From Rhodoblastus acidophilus (lineage in GTDB: Bacteria; Pseudomonadota; Alphaproteobacteria; Rhizobiales; Beijerinckiaceae), in the NCBI RefSeq assembly GCF_009720655.1, contig NZ_WNKS01000002.1:124001-188000 (forward strand): a stretch of 64,000 bases of DNA, given 5' to 3'. Of this stretch, positions 49,786 through 59,054 are shown piece by piece. The first letter of the stretch is position 1. Each line of letters starts with the position of its first letter. The translations under genes were made by a program, and so were the position numbers. The notes under the pieces are model-generated. The model did not search any database. It saw nothing but the letters and a program-made list of their open reading frames with translations, and was not told where the DNA came from.

Positions 49786-50804
49786 AAACCACTGCTCTGC
49801 TCCTCGGTGGCGTCGCCACCGCGCTGATCGGCACAGCGCTGATCTTCACTCCGGGATGGAATCTTCACAGGGTCCATACCGTTCAGACCGGCTTCCGTGG
49901 CCTGTCCGTGGGTGAAATGTCGACTGTCAAGACGGACGCCCTTCGCAAGGCGGCCAACGCCCTGCCGGACGCCATCGATCCGGCGGAAGCCGGCGGCAAG
50001 AAGGCGACCGAGGTTTACAAGAACGTCCAAGTTCTGACGGACCTCAGCGCCGCGCAACTCGATCGCGTCATGCTCGGCTTCGCGGCCTGGGTGGGTGGCG
50101 AGAACGGCTGCAACACCTGCCACAACCCCGACAATCTCGCGGACGACACTCCCTATCAAAAGAGAGTCGCCCGGACGATGATCAAGATGACCCGGCACAT
50201 CAACAAGGATTGGCAGCCTCACGTCCTGCAGACGGGCGTGACCTGCTACACTTGTCACCGTGGTCAGCCGGTGCCTAACGGCGTCTGGTTCAACGAAGCT
50301 CCGATGACCAAGGGCGCCGCCACCAACAACCGTGGCATGGGTCATCCCGCCGCCGCGGCGAATGGTTACACCGCCATGCAGACGGTGCCGTTCAGTGGCA
50401 TTCTCGACGGCAAGGATCCGGTCCGCTTCCAGCAGACGAAAGCTCTGGTGGAAGGCCCCGGCCCCTCGATCCAGACGACCGAGAAGTCCTACTCGTTGAT
50501 GATGGCGATCTCCTACGGGCTCGGCGTCAACTGCACCTACTGCCACAGCTCGCGTGCGTTCTATAGCTGGTCGGAAGGCAACCCGCTGCGCGTCAACGCG
50601 TGGCAGGGCATCAACCTGGTCAGGGACCTGAACGCGAACTTCATGGCGCCCTTGCAAGCCGAATGGCCCAAGGAACGCCTGGGACCGACGGGCGATGGAC
50701 CGAAGCTCTACTGCATGACCTGTCACCAGGGCGCGCCCAAGCCGTTGCTTGGCGCCCAGCTGGCGAAGGACTGGACGGAGCTCGGCGGCGTCGCCGCCAA
50801 GTAA
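49782..50804 (+). CDS. pufC: Reaction-centre tetraheme cytochrome c subunit PufC
   Basis: 340-aa cytochrome that re-reduces the special pair. Four heme motifs are visible: CNTCH (110-114), CYTCH (155-159), CTYCH (251-255) and CMTCH (311-315). The N-terminus ([20 protein letters not shown]) is a hydrophobic signal or anchor but has no lipobox cysteine, unlike Blastochloris viridis PufC, so it is probably held by an uncleaved helix. Immediately followed by a strong terminator. Confidence 0.97.
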   Translation: MKTTALLLGGVATALIGTALIFTPGWNLHRVHTVQTGFRGLSVGEMSTVKTDALRKAANALPDAIDPAEAGGKKATEVYKNVQVLTDLSAAQLDRVMLGFAAWVGGENGCNTCHNPDNLADDTPYQKRVARTMIKMTRHINKDWQPHVLQTGVTCYTCHRGQPVPNGVWFNEAPMTKGAATNNRGMGHPAAAANGYTAMQTVPFSGILDGKDPVRFQQTKALVEGPGPSIQTTEKSYSLMMAISYGLGVNCTYCHSSRAFYSWSEGNPLRVNAWQGINLVRDLNANFMAPLQAEWPKERLGPTGDGPKLYCMTCHQGAPKPLLGAQLAKDWTELGGVAAK

Positions 50805-50815
50805 GCGAAATCAAG

Positions 50816-50850
50816 GCGCGGCGGTTGCACAAACCGCCGCGCTCATTTTA
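50816..50850 (+). terminator. Rho-independent terminator of the puf operon
   Basis: GCGCGGCGGTT (50816-50826) and AACCGCCGCGC (50832-50842) form a perfect 11-bp GC-rich stem with a 5-base loop, followed by TCATTTTA. It lies 12 bp after pufC. Confidence 0.88.
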
Positions 50851-50933
50851 TATGGCATGCCGCAGGGCGCTCGGGGGACGCCTCCGTTTTGGAATTGTCT
50901 CATCTTGATCACAAGCGCGCCGAGGATGTCCAA

Positions 50934-51731
50934 GTGCTCTTAAACGGAAATGGTTCGACCGAGATCGAGCCTGCTGCCGCTCTCCGCAATGACCGTCCCG
51001 CCGCAGCTCCCGCCCAAGCCCCCGCGACTTCGCCAACAGGCGTATCCGAGGCGGCTGGCCGCATTCCCGCCTATCTGACCAAGCATTACTGGTGGGCCTA
51101 TGTTCACCCGAAGGCCGTCTGGTTCTTCGAGCGGCAATGGCTGATCGACGCCATTCTCTGGGGCAATTATCACCAACTGCGCGACGCCGCCCTCGACAAG
51201 CTCGGCCCAACCCTGCCCGGCTCCACGCTGCAAGTCGCGAGCGCCTATGGCGATTTCACGCCCGCGCTCGCCGAGCGCGCCGCCGCGGGCCAGGGTGAGG
51301 TCGATGTGATCGACGTCCTGCCGATCCAGCTCGAAAACCTGAAACAGAAGCTGTCAGCGGATGCGCCGGTGCGCCTTGCGACGATGGATTCGGCCGCGCT
51401 GAATTTTTCCGACGCGCGCTTCGACCGCGCCGTCCTGTTCTTTCTCCTCCACGAAATGCCGGAGGAGTGGCGGCGTCGCACGCTGGCCGAGACGCTGCGC
51501 GTGGTGCGCCCCGGCGGCCGCGTCGTCATCGTCGAATACGCCCGTCCCGCGCGCTGGAACCCGATGCGCTACCTGTTCGCGCCCATCCTCTCCGTTCTCG
51601 AGCCCTTCGCCCTGGAGGTGTGGATGCATGACCTCCGCGAGTTCATGCCGGCCGGCGCGAAAATCGCCAATTTCGAGCGGCGCACCTTTTTCGGCGGTCT
51701 CTACCAGCTCGTCAGTTTTGAAAGGCAGTAG
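50934..51731 (+). CDS. rquA: Rhodoquinone biosynthesis protein RquA
   Basis: 265-aa methyltransferase-like enzyme. 'YLTKHYWWAYVHPKAVWFFE' and 'RQWLIDAILWGNYHQLRDAAL' are the RquA signature. The usual GxGxG SAM loop is replaced by 'LQVASAYGDFTPALAERA', as known for RquA, which amino-substitutes ubiquinone to make rhodoquinone for fumarate reduction in anaerobic growth. GTG 50934 with GAGGA upstream is my start; TTG 50889 would add 15 residues. It lies 130 bp after pufC beyond the terminator, so it likely has its own promoter. Confidence 0.9.
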   Translation: MLLNGNGSTEIEPAAALRNDRPAAAPAQAPATSPTGVSEAAGRIPAYLTKHYWWAYVHPKAVWFFERQWLIDAILWGNYHQLRDAALDKLGPTLPGSTLQVASAYGDFTPALAERAAAGQGEVDVIDVLPIQLENLKQKLSADAPVRLATMDSAALNFSDARFDRAVLFFLLHEMPEEWRRRTLAETLRVVRPGGRVVIVEYARPARWNPMRYLFAPILSVLEPFALEVWMHDLREFMPAGAKIANFERRTFFGGLYQLVSFERQ

Positions 51732-51790
51732 CCCCCCGAAGCAGCGTTGCTCCGCTTGACACAACGAGAACGTTTGGCGAACATGTCGCC

Positions 51791-53026
51791 ATGCCTCTCC
51801 ATTTCAGTCAAAAGCTCGCCATTCTCGCCGACGCCGCCAAATATGACGCATCCTGCGCCTCCAGCGGCGGCCAAAAGCGCGATTCTCTTCGAACGGGCAA
51901 GGGGGTCGGCTCGGTTACCGGCGCCGGCATTTGCCATTCCTTCACGCCCGACGGCCGCTGCGTCTCTCTGCTGAAAATCCTGCTGACCAATTATTGCATG
52001 TACGATTGCGCGTTCTGCGTGAACCGGGTCTCCTCAAATGTTCCGCGCACCCGGTTCACACCCGCCGAGGCCGCGCAACTCACCGTGGATTTCTATCGGC
52101 GCAATTACATCGAGGGCCTGTTCCTGTCGTCGGGGATCATTCGCTCACCCGACGCCACGATGGAGCAATTGATCGAAACCGCGCGCCTGCTGCGCGAGGA
52201 ACACGCGTTTCACGGCTATATCCATCTCAAGACCATCGCCGACGCGGACCCGGCGCTGATCTCGCGGGCGGGCGAACTGGCCGACCGCCTCTCGGTCAAC
52301 ATCGAGCTCCCCCAGGAGGCGAGCCTCAAGACACTGGCGCCGGAAAAGCGCATGTCCACCATCCGCCGAAGCATGGCGACCATTCGCGGCGAGATCGACG
52401 GTCATGCGCAGGACAAGTCAGCGCGAAAAAAACGCTTCGCCACCGGCCAGTCCACGCAGATGATCGTCGGCGCCGATTCCGCCGACGATACCGCGATCCT
52501 GCGGACCAGCGCCGCGTTGTACGGCGGCTATAGCCTGCGCCGGGTCTACTATTCCGCTTTTTCCCCGATCCCGGACGCCTCCGCCGCCCTGCCCCTGCGC
52601 GCCCCGCCGCTTCAACGCGAGCACCGGCTCTATCAAGCCGACTGGCTCCTGCGAAATTACGGGTTTGACGTCGAGGAACTGGCGCAGGCGACAGACGGCG
52701 GCATGCTCGACCTCGATCTCGATCCGAAAACAAGTTGGGCCTTGAAGAACCGCGCGCTGTTCCCGGTCGACATCAATCGCGCCCCGCGCGAAATGCTTTT
52801 GCGCGTGCCCGGCCTCGGCGTGCGAGTCGCCGATCGCGTGATCGCGGCGCGCCGCCATGGCGCCCTGCGCCTCGACGACGTCTCGCGCCTCGCCAGCAGT
52901 CTTCGAAGAATCTTGCCCTTCATCACCGCGCCCGACTGGTCGCCGGGCGCCACGCTCGACTCCGAGCGGCTGAAGCAAAAACTGCGGCCGGCGCCGCGCC
53001 AACTGGACCTGTTCCCGTGCGCATGA
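51791..53026 (+). CDS. Putative DNA modification/repair radical SAM protein (UDG-linked)
   Basis: 411-aa radical SAM protein with the motif Cys69-x3-Cys73-x2-Cys76 in 'TNYCMYDCAFCVNRV', and a C-terminal helix-hairpin-helix 'PREMLLRVPGLGVRVADRVI' that suggests DNA binding. It belongs to the radical SAM family always paired with a DUF4130-uracil-DNA glycosylase gene, as here (ATGA overlap). Substrate and reaction are unknown. Confidence 0.88.
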   Translation: MPLHFSQKLAILADAAKYDASCASSGGQKRDSLRTGKGVGSVTGAGICHSFTPDGRCVSLLKILLTNYCMYDCAFCVNRVSSNVPRTRFTPAEAAQLTVDFYRRNYIEGLFLSSGIIRSPDATMEQLIETARLLREEHAFHGYIHLKTIADADPALISRAGELADRLSVNIELPQEASLKTLAPEKRMSTIRRSMATIRGEIDGHAQDKSARKKRFATGQSTQMIVGADSADDTAILRTSAALYGGYSLRRVYYSAFSPIPDASAALPLRAPPLQREHRLYQADWLLRNYGFDVEELAQATDGGMLDLDLDPKTSWALKNRALFPVDINRAPREMLLRVPGLGVRVADRVIAARRHGALRLDDVSRLASSLRRILPFITAPDWSPGATLDSERLKQKLRPAPRQLDLFPCA

Positions 53027-54402
53027 TCGCGCTGGAGCGCCCCGACGACCCCGAGGCCTTTTTCGAACACGCCGCCGCCCTGCTCGCCGAAGGGATTGCG
53101 CCGGAACATGTGTCTTGGAGCGGCGGCGAGTCCGCCGATCTGTTCGCCGCCGCCACGCGGGCGCCGCGCGCAAAATGGCGGGGCGAAAAATTGTTTGCCG
53201 CCGCCCTCCTGCATCGCGCGGAAAATCGCTTTTCGCTGGTCTATCGCGCGCTGTGGCGCGCGGCGCGTGCAAAAGGCTGGCTCGGCAATCCCGCCGACCC
53301 CGATCTCTGCGCATTGCGAAAACTGGAAGGCGAGGTGCGGCGCGACAGTCACAAGATGCGCGCGCTGGTGCGCTTTCGCGAGATCCGCGATGCCGAGGGC
53401 GAGCGCTTCATCGCATGGTACGAGCCCAGTCATTTCACCTTGCGCGCCAACGCGGATTTTTTCGCACACCGCTTCGCCAACATGCGCTGGTCGATCGTCA
53501 CGCCCGATCTTTCGGCGCACTATGACGGCGAGGTGCGTTTCGCGCCGGGCGGTTCGCGCCGCGACGTCCCAGCGGAAGACGCCCGCGACGAGGACTGGCG
53601 CACCTATTATGCGGCGATCTTCAACCCGGCGCGGCTCAATCTTGCCGCGATGCAATCCCACCTGCCGAAAAAATTCTGGCGCAATCTGCCGGAAGCGCGG
53701 GTCATCCCAACCCTCGCCCGCGCCGCCCAAAACCGAGCCGAGGCGATGATCGCGGCGCCGCCGACCGCGCCGCGTTTTTCGCGCGCGTCCGCGCCGCAAA
53801 CCGAAGCCGCCGCAACCGACCTCGCCGACTTGCGCGCGCAACTCGCGTGCTGCGAAAAATGCCCATTGCACCGCGAGGCGACGCAGGTTGTTTGCGGCGC
53901 CGGGCCGCTCAACGCCCAACTTATGATCGTGGCGGAGCAACCCGGCGACCACGAAGATTTGGCCGGCTCCCCGCTGATCGGCCCGGCCGGCAAGATTTTC
54001 GACGAAGCCCTGCGCCGCACCGGCTGCGACCGTGAGAAGATCTACGTCACCAATGCGGTCAAGCATTTCAAGTTCACGCTCAAAGGCAAGCGCCGCATCC
54101 ACGCCAAGCCCGGCGCCGGCGAAATCGACGCCTGTTCCTCTTGGCTGCATCGTGAAATTGAAATCGTGCGCCCAAAGGTGATCGTCGCCATGGGCGCCAC
54201 GGCCCTGCGCGGCCTGACCGGCCAAATTCTTGCCGTGCGCGAAAGCCGAGGCAAGATGTTCGACCTGGCGGAAGACCGCCGCCTGCTGACGACCACCCAC
54301 CCCGCCTATCTGCTGCGCCTCCAGGACGAGCAGGAAAAACGTCTGGCCTGGCGCGCCTTCCTGAGCGATCTCGCGCAGGCGCACGCTATGGCGCAGGCGT
54401 AA
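53023..54402 (+). CDS. DUF4130 - UdgX-type uracil-DNA glycosylase fusion
   Basis: 459-aa protein. Residues 1-240 match the DUF4130 partner domain (YRALWRAARAKGWLGNPADP, FREIRDAEGERFIAWYEPSH). The C-terminal part is a family 4/UdgX-type glycosylase: 'CEKCPLHREATQVVCGAGPL', 'MIVAEQPGDHEDLAGSPLIG' and KRRIH at 356-360. In mycobacterial UdgX the histidine of KRRIH forms a covalent bond with uracil-containing DNA; the whole motif is kept here. Start ATG 53023 overlaps the radical SAM gene. Confidence 0.9.
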   Translation: MIALERPDDPEAFFEHAAALLAEGIAPEHVSWSGGESADLFAAATRAPRAKWRGEKLFAAALLHRAENRFSLVYRALWRAARAKGWLGNPADPDLCALRKLEGEVRRDSHKMRALVRFREIRDAEGERFIAWYEPSHFTLRANADFFAHRFANMRWSIVTPDLSAHYDGEVRFAPGGSRRDVPAEDARDEDWRTYYAAIFNPARLNLAAMQSHLPKKFWRNLPEARVIPTLARAAQNRAEAMIAAPPTAPRFSRASAPQTEAAATDLADLRAQLACCEKCPLHREATQVVCGAGPLNAQLMIVAEQPGDHEDLAGSPLIGPAGKIFDEALRRTGCDREKIYVTNAVKHFKFTLKGKRRIHAKPGAGEIDACSSWLHREIEIVRPKVIVAMGATALRGLTGQILAVRESRGKMFDLAEDRRLLTTTHPAYLLRLQDEQEKRLAWRAFLSDLAQAHAMAQA

Positions 54403-54404
54403 AA

Positions 54405-55517
54405 CTACTGCGCGGCCTCCAACCCGCCGCCGCGCGAAAACTCCATACGGTCGATCCTCTCGCCGCCGCGCGCGATTTTTTCCGTCGAGGTGAGGATAGC
54501 CGAAACATCCTCCTGCGCCTGACGAAAATGGCCGTCGAGTTTTTCCACCCGCGCCCGCAGCCGCAAAACATCCTCGACCAGACGCCGGGTCTCCGCCTGG
54601 ATCACATGAGCCTGGTCGCGCACCAGCGCGTCGCGCACCAGCGATTGCAGCACCTGCACCGCCATCAGCAGCAGCGAGGGCGACACAATCAGCACCCGCG
54701 CCCGATGCGCCCGCTGGATCACATCGTCGAAATGCTCGTGCAATTCGGCGAACAGGCTTTCCGAGGGCACGAACAGCAGCGCCACGTCCTGGGTCTCGCC
54801 GGGCAGCAGGTAGCGATCCGAAATGTCTTTGATGTGCTTCAACATGTCGCCGCGCGCCCGCGCCTGCGCGATTCTCCGGCTCGGCGGGTCGCGCGCCTCC
54901 TTCAGCGCGTTGAACGCCTCCAGCGGGAATTTGGCGTCCACCGCCAAAATTTTATCGTCGCCCGGCAGTTTCAGGGCGCAATCGGGCCGCACGCCGGTCG
55001 AGAGCGTATATTGAAACGCATAGGCGTTCGGCGGCAGCGCGTCGCGGATGATCGACTCCATCCGCCCCTGTCCAAAGGCGCCGCGCAACTGCTTGTTGGC
55101 GAGCACATCGCGAAACCCGGCGATTTCCTCGGTGAGATGGCTCATGCGCGCCTGCGCCGCATCGATCACCGCAAGACGCTCGTTGAGCGCGCTCAAATTG
55201 CCCAAGGTGGCCCGCGCCGAAACCTCCAGCCTTTCGTTGACGCGGTGGGCGGAGCGATCGAGCTTTTCGCTGACCACGCGAGCGAAATCCATCTGCCGGC
55301 CGCCCAGAATTTCCGCCAGCGTCTGCATGCGCCCGGCCATTTCCGCGTGGGAATGGGCCAAAGCGTCCATCTGCGCGTCGAGGTCGCGCCGCCCGCCGCG
55401 CGCGATCAGCGCCAAAACGAACAGCACCAGCAACACCCCGCCGGCCGCCGCCAGCTCCACGGGCGTGACCGGAGTGGACATGATCATGAACAGAGGCGCA
55501 TCGCCCATCGACGTCAT
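54405..55517 (-). CDS. rmuC: DNA recombination protein RmuC
   Basis: 370-aa protein with an N-terminal membrane helix (ELAAAGGVLLVLFVLALIA), a helical region, and the RmuC nuclease-like domain 'GAFGQGRMESIIRDALPPNAYAFQYTLS' and 'GDDKILAVDAKFPLEAFNAL'. Known to limit inverted-repeat rearrangements in E. coli. The start is uncertain: in-frame ATGs at 55517, 55508, 55487 and 55481 have weak ribosome sites. Convergent with the udg gene and divergent from def. Confidence 0.88.
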   Translation of the reverse strand: MTSMGDAPLFMIMSTPVTPVELAAAGGVLLVLFVLALIARGGRRDLDAQMDALAHSHAEMAGRMQTLAEILGGRQMDFARVVSEKLDRSAHRVNERLEVSARATLGNLSALNERLAVIDAAQARMSHLTEEIAGFRDVLANKQLRGAFGQGRMESIIRDALPPNAYAFQYTLSTGVRPDCALKLPGDDKILAVDAKFPLEAFNALKEARDPPSRRIAQARARGDMLKHIKDISDRYLLPGETQDVALLFVPSESLFAELHEHFDDVIQRAHRARVLIVSPSLLLMAVQVLQSLVRDALVRDQAHVIQAETRRLVEDVLRLRARVEKLDGHFRQAQEDVSAILTSTEKIARGGERIDRMEFSRGGGLEAAQ

Positions 55518-55625
55518 CGCAACAAAACACCGAACAAAATAAGAACACAAAAGCCAACGCATGTAAACGCATTTGACGGCTTGCCCGGCCTCTCTTATCT
55601 GAGAAGCAAGCTCGAAAGGTTGAAC

Positions 55626-56177
55626 ATGGCGCTCCGTCCCATTCTCTGTCTGCCCGACCCCCGCCTGCGCGCGACCAGCGAAAACGTCGGCGTCGTCGAC
55701 GACGAGGTGCGCGCGCTGATGGACGACATGCTGGACACCATGTATGCGGCGCCCGGCATCGGCCTCGCCGCCATCCAGATCGGCGTGCCCAAGCGCGTGC
55801 TGGTGATCGACCTCGCCAAGAAGGGCGAGTTGCCGACGCCGCTGTTCGTCGCCGATCCCGAAATCATCGAAAAATCCGACGAGCTTTCCACCTACGAGGA
55901 AGGCTGCCTGTCGCTCCCCGAATATTACGAGGACGTGCAGCGCCCGGCGCGCGTAAAGGTGCGCTACCTCGACCGCAACAACGAGCGCCAGGAAATCGAA
56001 GCGACCGGCCTGCTCGCCACCTGCCTGCAACACGAGATGGACCATCTCGACGGCAAGCTGTTCATCGACCACCTGTCGCGGCTCAAGCGCGACCGCGCCG
56101 AGAAGAAATTCGCGAAAGCCGCCCGGCTCGCCGAGCCGCTCGCGCCGCGCGGCCCGGAAATCCGCGAAAAGGTTTAA
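55626..56177 (+). CDS. def: Peptide deformylase
   Basis: 183-aa metalloenzyme removing the formyl group of nascent proteins. All three motifs are present: 'GIGLAAIQIG' (motif 1), 'EEGCLSLPE' (motif 2, Cys ligand) and 'QHEMDHLDGKLFID' (motif 3, HExxH-type HEMDH). First gene of def-fmt-truA, a standard housekeeping group. Confidence 0.95.
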   Translation: MALRPILCLPDPRLRATSENVGVVDDEVRALMDDMLDTMYAAPGIGLAAIQIGVPKRVLVIDLAKKGELPTPLFVADPEIIEKSDELSTYEEGCLSLPEYYEDVQRPARVKVRYLDRNNERQEIEATGLLATCLQHEMDHLDGKLFIDHLSRLKRDRAEKKFAKAARLAEPLAPRGPEIREKV

Positions 56178-56184
56178 CGCGCAG

Positions 56185-57120
56185 ATGCGTGTTGTATTCA
56201 TGGGCACGCCGGAGTTTTCTCTGGCGCCGCTGACGGAGATTTTTTCGCGGGGCCATGAGATCGCCGCCGTTTACACCCGCGCGCCAAAGCCCGCGGGACG
56301 GCGCGGGCTGGAGCTGACTCCCTCCCCTGTCCATGCGGCGGCCGAAAAACTCGGCATCGAAGTCCGCACGCCAAAAAATTTCCGCGAGCCCGAAACGGTG
56401 GAGGCCTTCCGCGCCCTCAACGCCGATGTCGCGGTGGTGGTGGCCTATGGGCTCATCCTGCCCAAATCCGTGCTGGAGGCCCCAAAACAAGGCTGCCTCA
56501 ATCTGCACGCGTCCCTGCTGCCGCGCTGGCGCGGCGCCGCGCCGATCCAGCGCGCGATCATGGCGGGCGATTCCGAAACCGGCGTCGAGGTCATGCAGAT
56601 GGAAGAAGGTTTGGATACCGGCCCCATCGGCATGACGGCAAAACTGGCGATCACCGAAAACATGACCGCTGGCGAAGCCCATGACCAGCTTTCAGCCCTC
56701 GCGGGCGAGCTGATCGGCCGAGCGCTGGCGTCGCTTGAAGCGGGAACGCTGACCTTCACGCCCCAGGCGGAGGAAGGCGTGCTTTACGCCAAAAAGATCG
56801 ACAAGGCGGAGGCGCGGGTCGATTTTACCCCGCCAGCCGCCGAGCTTCACAACCTTGTTCGGGGCCTTTCCCCTTTCCCCGGCGCCTATTTCGAGGCCGA
56901 TTTCGGCAAGGGTCTGGAACGCGTCAAAATCTTGAGGACCACGCTGACAAAAGGGTCGGGCGCGCCGGGCGAAATCTTGGATGCCGCGCCCACCGTGGCC
57001 TGTGGGTCGGGCGCGCTCAAACTGGTCGAGGTCCAGCGCGCCGGTCGCGGCGTGGTCAGCGGCGAGGAATTTGCGCGGGGCGCAAAACTCGCGCCGGGCG
57101 CGCGAAAATTCCTCGCCTGA
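56185..57120 (+). CDS. fmt: Methionyl-tRNA formyltransferase
   Basis: 311-aa enzyme formylating initiator Met-tRNA. '[37 protein letters not shown]' holds the folate-binding and catalytic (Asp) region; C-terminal OB-like domain follows. 7 bp after def, 1 bp before truA. One internal difference from textbook sequences is [13 protein letters not shown] with the expected catalytic Asn/His preserved. Confidence 0.96.
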   Translation: MRVVFMGTPEFSLAPLTEIFSRGHEIAAVYTRAPKPAGRRGLELTPSPVHAAAEKLGIEVRTPKNFREPETVEAFRALNADVAVVVAYGLILPKSVLEAPKQGCLNLHASLLPRWRGAAPIQRAIMAGDSETGVEVMQMEEGLDTGPIGMTAKLAITENMTAGEAHDQLSALAGELIGRALASLEAGTLTFTPQAEEGVLYAKKIDKAEARVDFTPPAAELHNLVRGLSPFPGAYFEADFGKGLERVKILRTTLTKGSGAPGEILDAAPTVACGSGALKLVEVQRAGRGVVSGEEFARGAKLAPGARKFLA

Positions 57121-57121
57121 C

Positions 57122-57859
57122 ATGCCGCGCTACAAGCTCACAATCGAATATGACGGGACCGATTACGTGGGCTGGCAGCGGCAAACCAATGGCCTGTCAG
57201 TGCAGGAAGTCATCGAAACCGGCCTGAAAAAGATCGATCCCGGCCCCAGCGGCCTGCGCGGTGCCGGCCGCACCGACGCCGGCGTCCACGCCAGCGCCCA
57301 AGTCGGCCATGTCGATCTGGTCAAGGATTGGCGCGGCGACAAGCTGCGCGAGGCGCTCAACGCGCAGATGCGGCCGGAAAGAGTCGCCATCCTGCTCGCC
57401 GAACAGGTTTCGAACGATTTTGACGCGCGCTTTTCTGCGACCAAGCGGCATTACCTCTACCGCATCGTCAACCGCCGCGCGCCGCTCACCTACGATTTCG
57501 GCCGGGCCTGGCTGGTCAAGCGCAAGCTCGACGCCGACGCCATGCACCACGCCGCGCAGGTTTTGGTCGGCCAGCACGATTTCTCCACCTTTCGCGACGC
57601 CGAATGCCAGGCGGAAAACCCGGTGCGCACGCTGGACAAACTGCACGTGTCGCGCGTGGGCGACGAAATCCACGTCTACGCCTCGGCCCGCGCCTTCCTG
57701 CATCGACAGGTGCGCTCCATGGTCGGCTCGCTGGAGCATGTCGGCTCCGGCAAATGGAGCGCCCGCGACCTCCAGAACGCGCTGAAAAGCTGTGATCGCG
57801 CGCGTTGCGGGCAAGTGGCGCCGGCGGCGGGGCTTTATCTCATCGGCGTGGATTATTGA
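57122..57859 (+). CDS. truA: tRNA pseudouridine(38-40) synthase TruA
   Basis: 245-aa enzyme. '[25 protein letters not shown]' at the N-terminus, '[18 protein letters not shown]' with the catalytic aspartate near residue 52, and '[20 protein letters not shown]' are diagnostic. ATG 57122 is one base after the fmt stop. Confidence 0.95.
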   Translation: MPRYKLTIEYDGTDYVGWQRQTNGLSVQEVIETGLKKIDPGPSGLRGAGRTDAGVHASAQVGHVDLVKDWRGDKLREALNAQMRPERVAILLAEQVSNDFDARFSATKRHYLYRIVNRRAPLTYDFGRAWLVKRKLDADAMHHAAQVLVGQHDFSTFRDAECQAENPVRTLDKLHVSRVGDEIHVYASARAFLHRQVRSMVGSLEHVGSGKWSARDLQNALKSCDRARCGQVAPAAGLYLIGVDY

Positions 57860-57891
57860 CGCTCGGGCTCAGCTCTGATCTGCTGGCCGGC

Positions 57892-58218
57892 ATGCGCGCC
57901 TTCATCATGTTCGTTCTTTTCATGGCTGCGGCTCCGGCGGCCTTGGGCGGCCCGCTCTATTGGTGGGTCGTGCTCGGCTCGTTCAACGCCGAAACGGATG
58001 GACCGCTCGCCGCCGACGCGCTGCGGCGCCGGGCGAGTCGCTGCGACGCCAGCGTCGGAACGGAATATTCCTCGAAAATGCGCGGCTTCCGCCCGGGCTT
58101 GGTCGTCACGTTGACGGGGCCGTTCCCGAACCGCGCCGCCGCCGAAAGAGCGCTGGATCGCGTCAAACCCTGCGCGCCCGACGCCTATCTCAAACAGGCG
58201 GAAGAGGGCGGCGAATAG
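57892..58218 (+). CDS. Small secreted SPOR-like protein
   Basis: 108-aa protein with an N-terminal signal-like helix (RAFIMFVLFMAAAPAALGG) and a mature part 'WWVVLGSFNAETDGPLAADALRRRASRCD ... PGLVVTLTGPFPNRAAAERALDRVKPCAP' that looks like a short SPOR-type fold with two cysteines. I do not recognise a named family. ATG 57892 is chosen to give the signal sequence; it is 32 bp after truA. Confidence 0.65.
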   Translation: MRAFIMFVLFMAAAPAALGGPLYWWVVLGSFNAETDGPLAADALRRRASRCDASVGTEYSSKMRGFRPGLVVTLTGPFPNRAAAERALDRVKPCAPDAYLKQAEEGGE

Positions 58219-58275
58219 GGTTGATCCTCGCGCGCGGCTTGCGCATCCTGCACGCCGCCAGCGGGAGATTCGGGC

Positions 58276-59010
58276 ATGCGGGAAATCGTCTTCGACACGG
58301 AAACCACGGGTTTGAACCCGGAAACCGGCGACCGCGTCATCGAAATCGCCGCCGTCGAACTGGACGATTTCAAGCTCACTGAGCGCCAGTTCCACGTCTA
58401 CATCAATCCCGAGCGTGAAATCCCCGCCGGCGCCATCGACGTGCACGGCATCACCAACGCATTCATCGCGGACAAGCCCAAATTCGCCGAAGTGGTCGAT
58501 GAGTTCCTCGCCTTCATCGGCGACGCGCCGCTGGTCGCCCACAACGCCGAATTCGACTTCCGCTTCCTCAACGCCGAGTTGAAGCGCCTCGGAAAACCGC
58601 CGCTCAATCCCGCGCGCATGGTCGACACGCTGGCGATCGCCCGCAGCCGCCATCCCGGCGCCGCCGCGTCGCTCGACGCTTTGTGCAAACGCTACGGGAT
58701 CGACCTCAGTCGCCGCACCAAGCACGGCGCGCTGATCGACTCGGAGATTTTGGCCGAGCTTTATGTCGAGCTGAAGGGCGGCAAGCAAAGCTCGCTCAGC
58801 CTGCAAGTGGTCAGCGCCGTGCGGCGACGGGCGGCGCGCGCCGCGCCGACCTCGGTGCGCAAGGAGGAAATCCGGCTGGTCACGGAAGCCGATCTCGAGC
58901 GCCACCAGGCCTATTTCGAAAAGGCCTGGAAAGAAGGTTTTTGGGCGAAACATGCGGAGGCGCTCCCTTCTCCCCTTGCGGGAGAAGGTGGCCCCGAAGG
59001 GGCCGGATGA
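58276..59010 (+). CDS. dnaQ: DNA polymerase III epsilon subunit (3'-5' exonuclease)
   Basis: 244-aa proofreading exonuclease. ExoI 'EIVFDTETTGLNPETGDRVIEIAAVEL', ExoII 'FIGDAPLVAHNAEFDFRFLN' and ExoIII 'RRTKHGALIDSEILAELYVEL' are all present, with the acidic metal ligands. The last 16 residues (ALPSPLAGEGGPEGAG) are encoded by a dispersed repeat, so the native C-terminus has been replaced or extended. Confidence 0.93.
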   Translation: MREIVFDTETTGLNPETGDRVIEIAAVELDDFKLTERQFHVYINPEREIPAGAIDVHGITNAFIADKPKFAEVVDEFLAFIGDAPLVAHNAEFDFRFLNAELKRLGKPPLNPARMVDTLAIARSRHPGAAASLDALCKRYGIDLSRRTKHGALIDSEILAELYVELKGGKQSSLSLQVVSAVRRRAARAAPTSVRKEEIRLVTEADLERHQAYFEKAWKEGFWAKHAEALPSPLAGEGGPEGAG

Positions 59011-59014
59011 GGGG
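58963..59014. repeat. Dispersed repeat forming the 3' end of dnaQ
   Basis: CTCCCTTCTCCCC-TTGC-GGGAGAAGG forms a hairpin, followed by GGCCCCGAAGGGGCC as a second hairpin and GGATGAGGGG. This is a repeat type common in Hyphomicrobiales intergenic DNA. It reads in frame into dnaQ, giving the SPLAGEGG tail, and supplies its stop codon. Confidence 0.65.
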
Positions 59015-59054
59015 TTCATCCCTCTGTTTCAAACGAATACCGGCCGCGGGCGCC

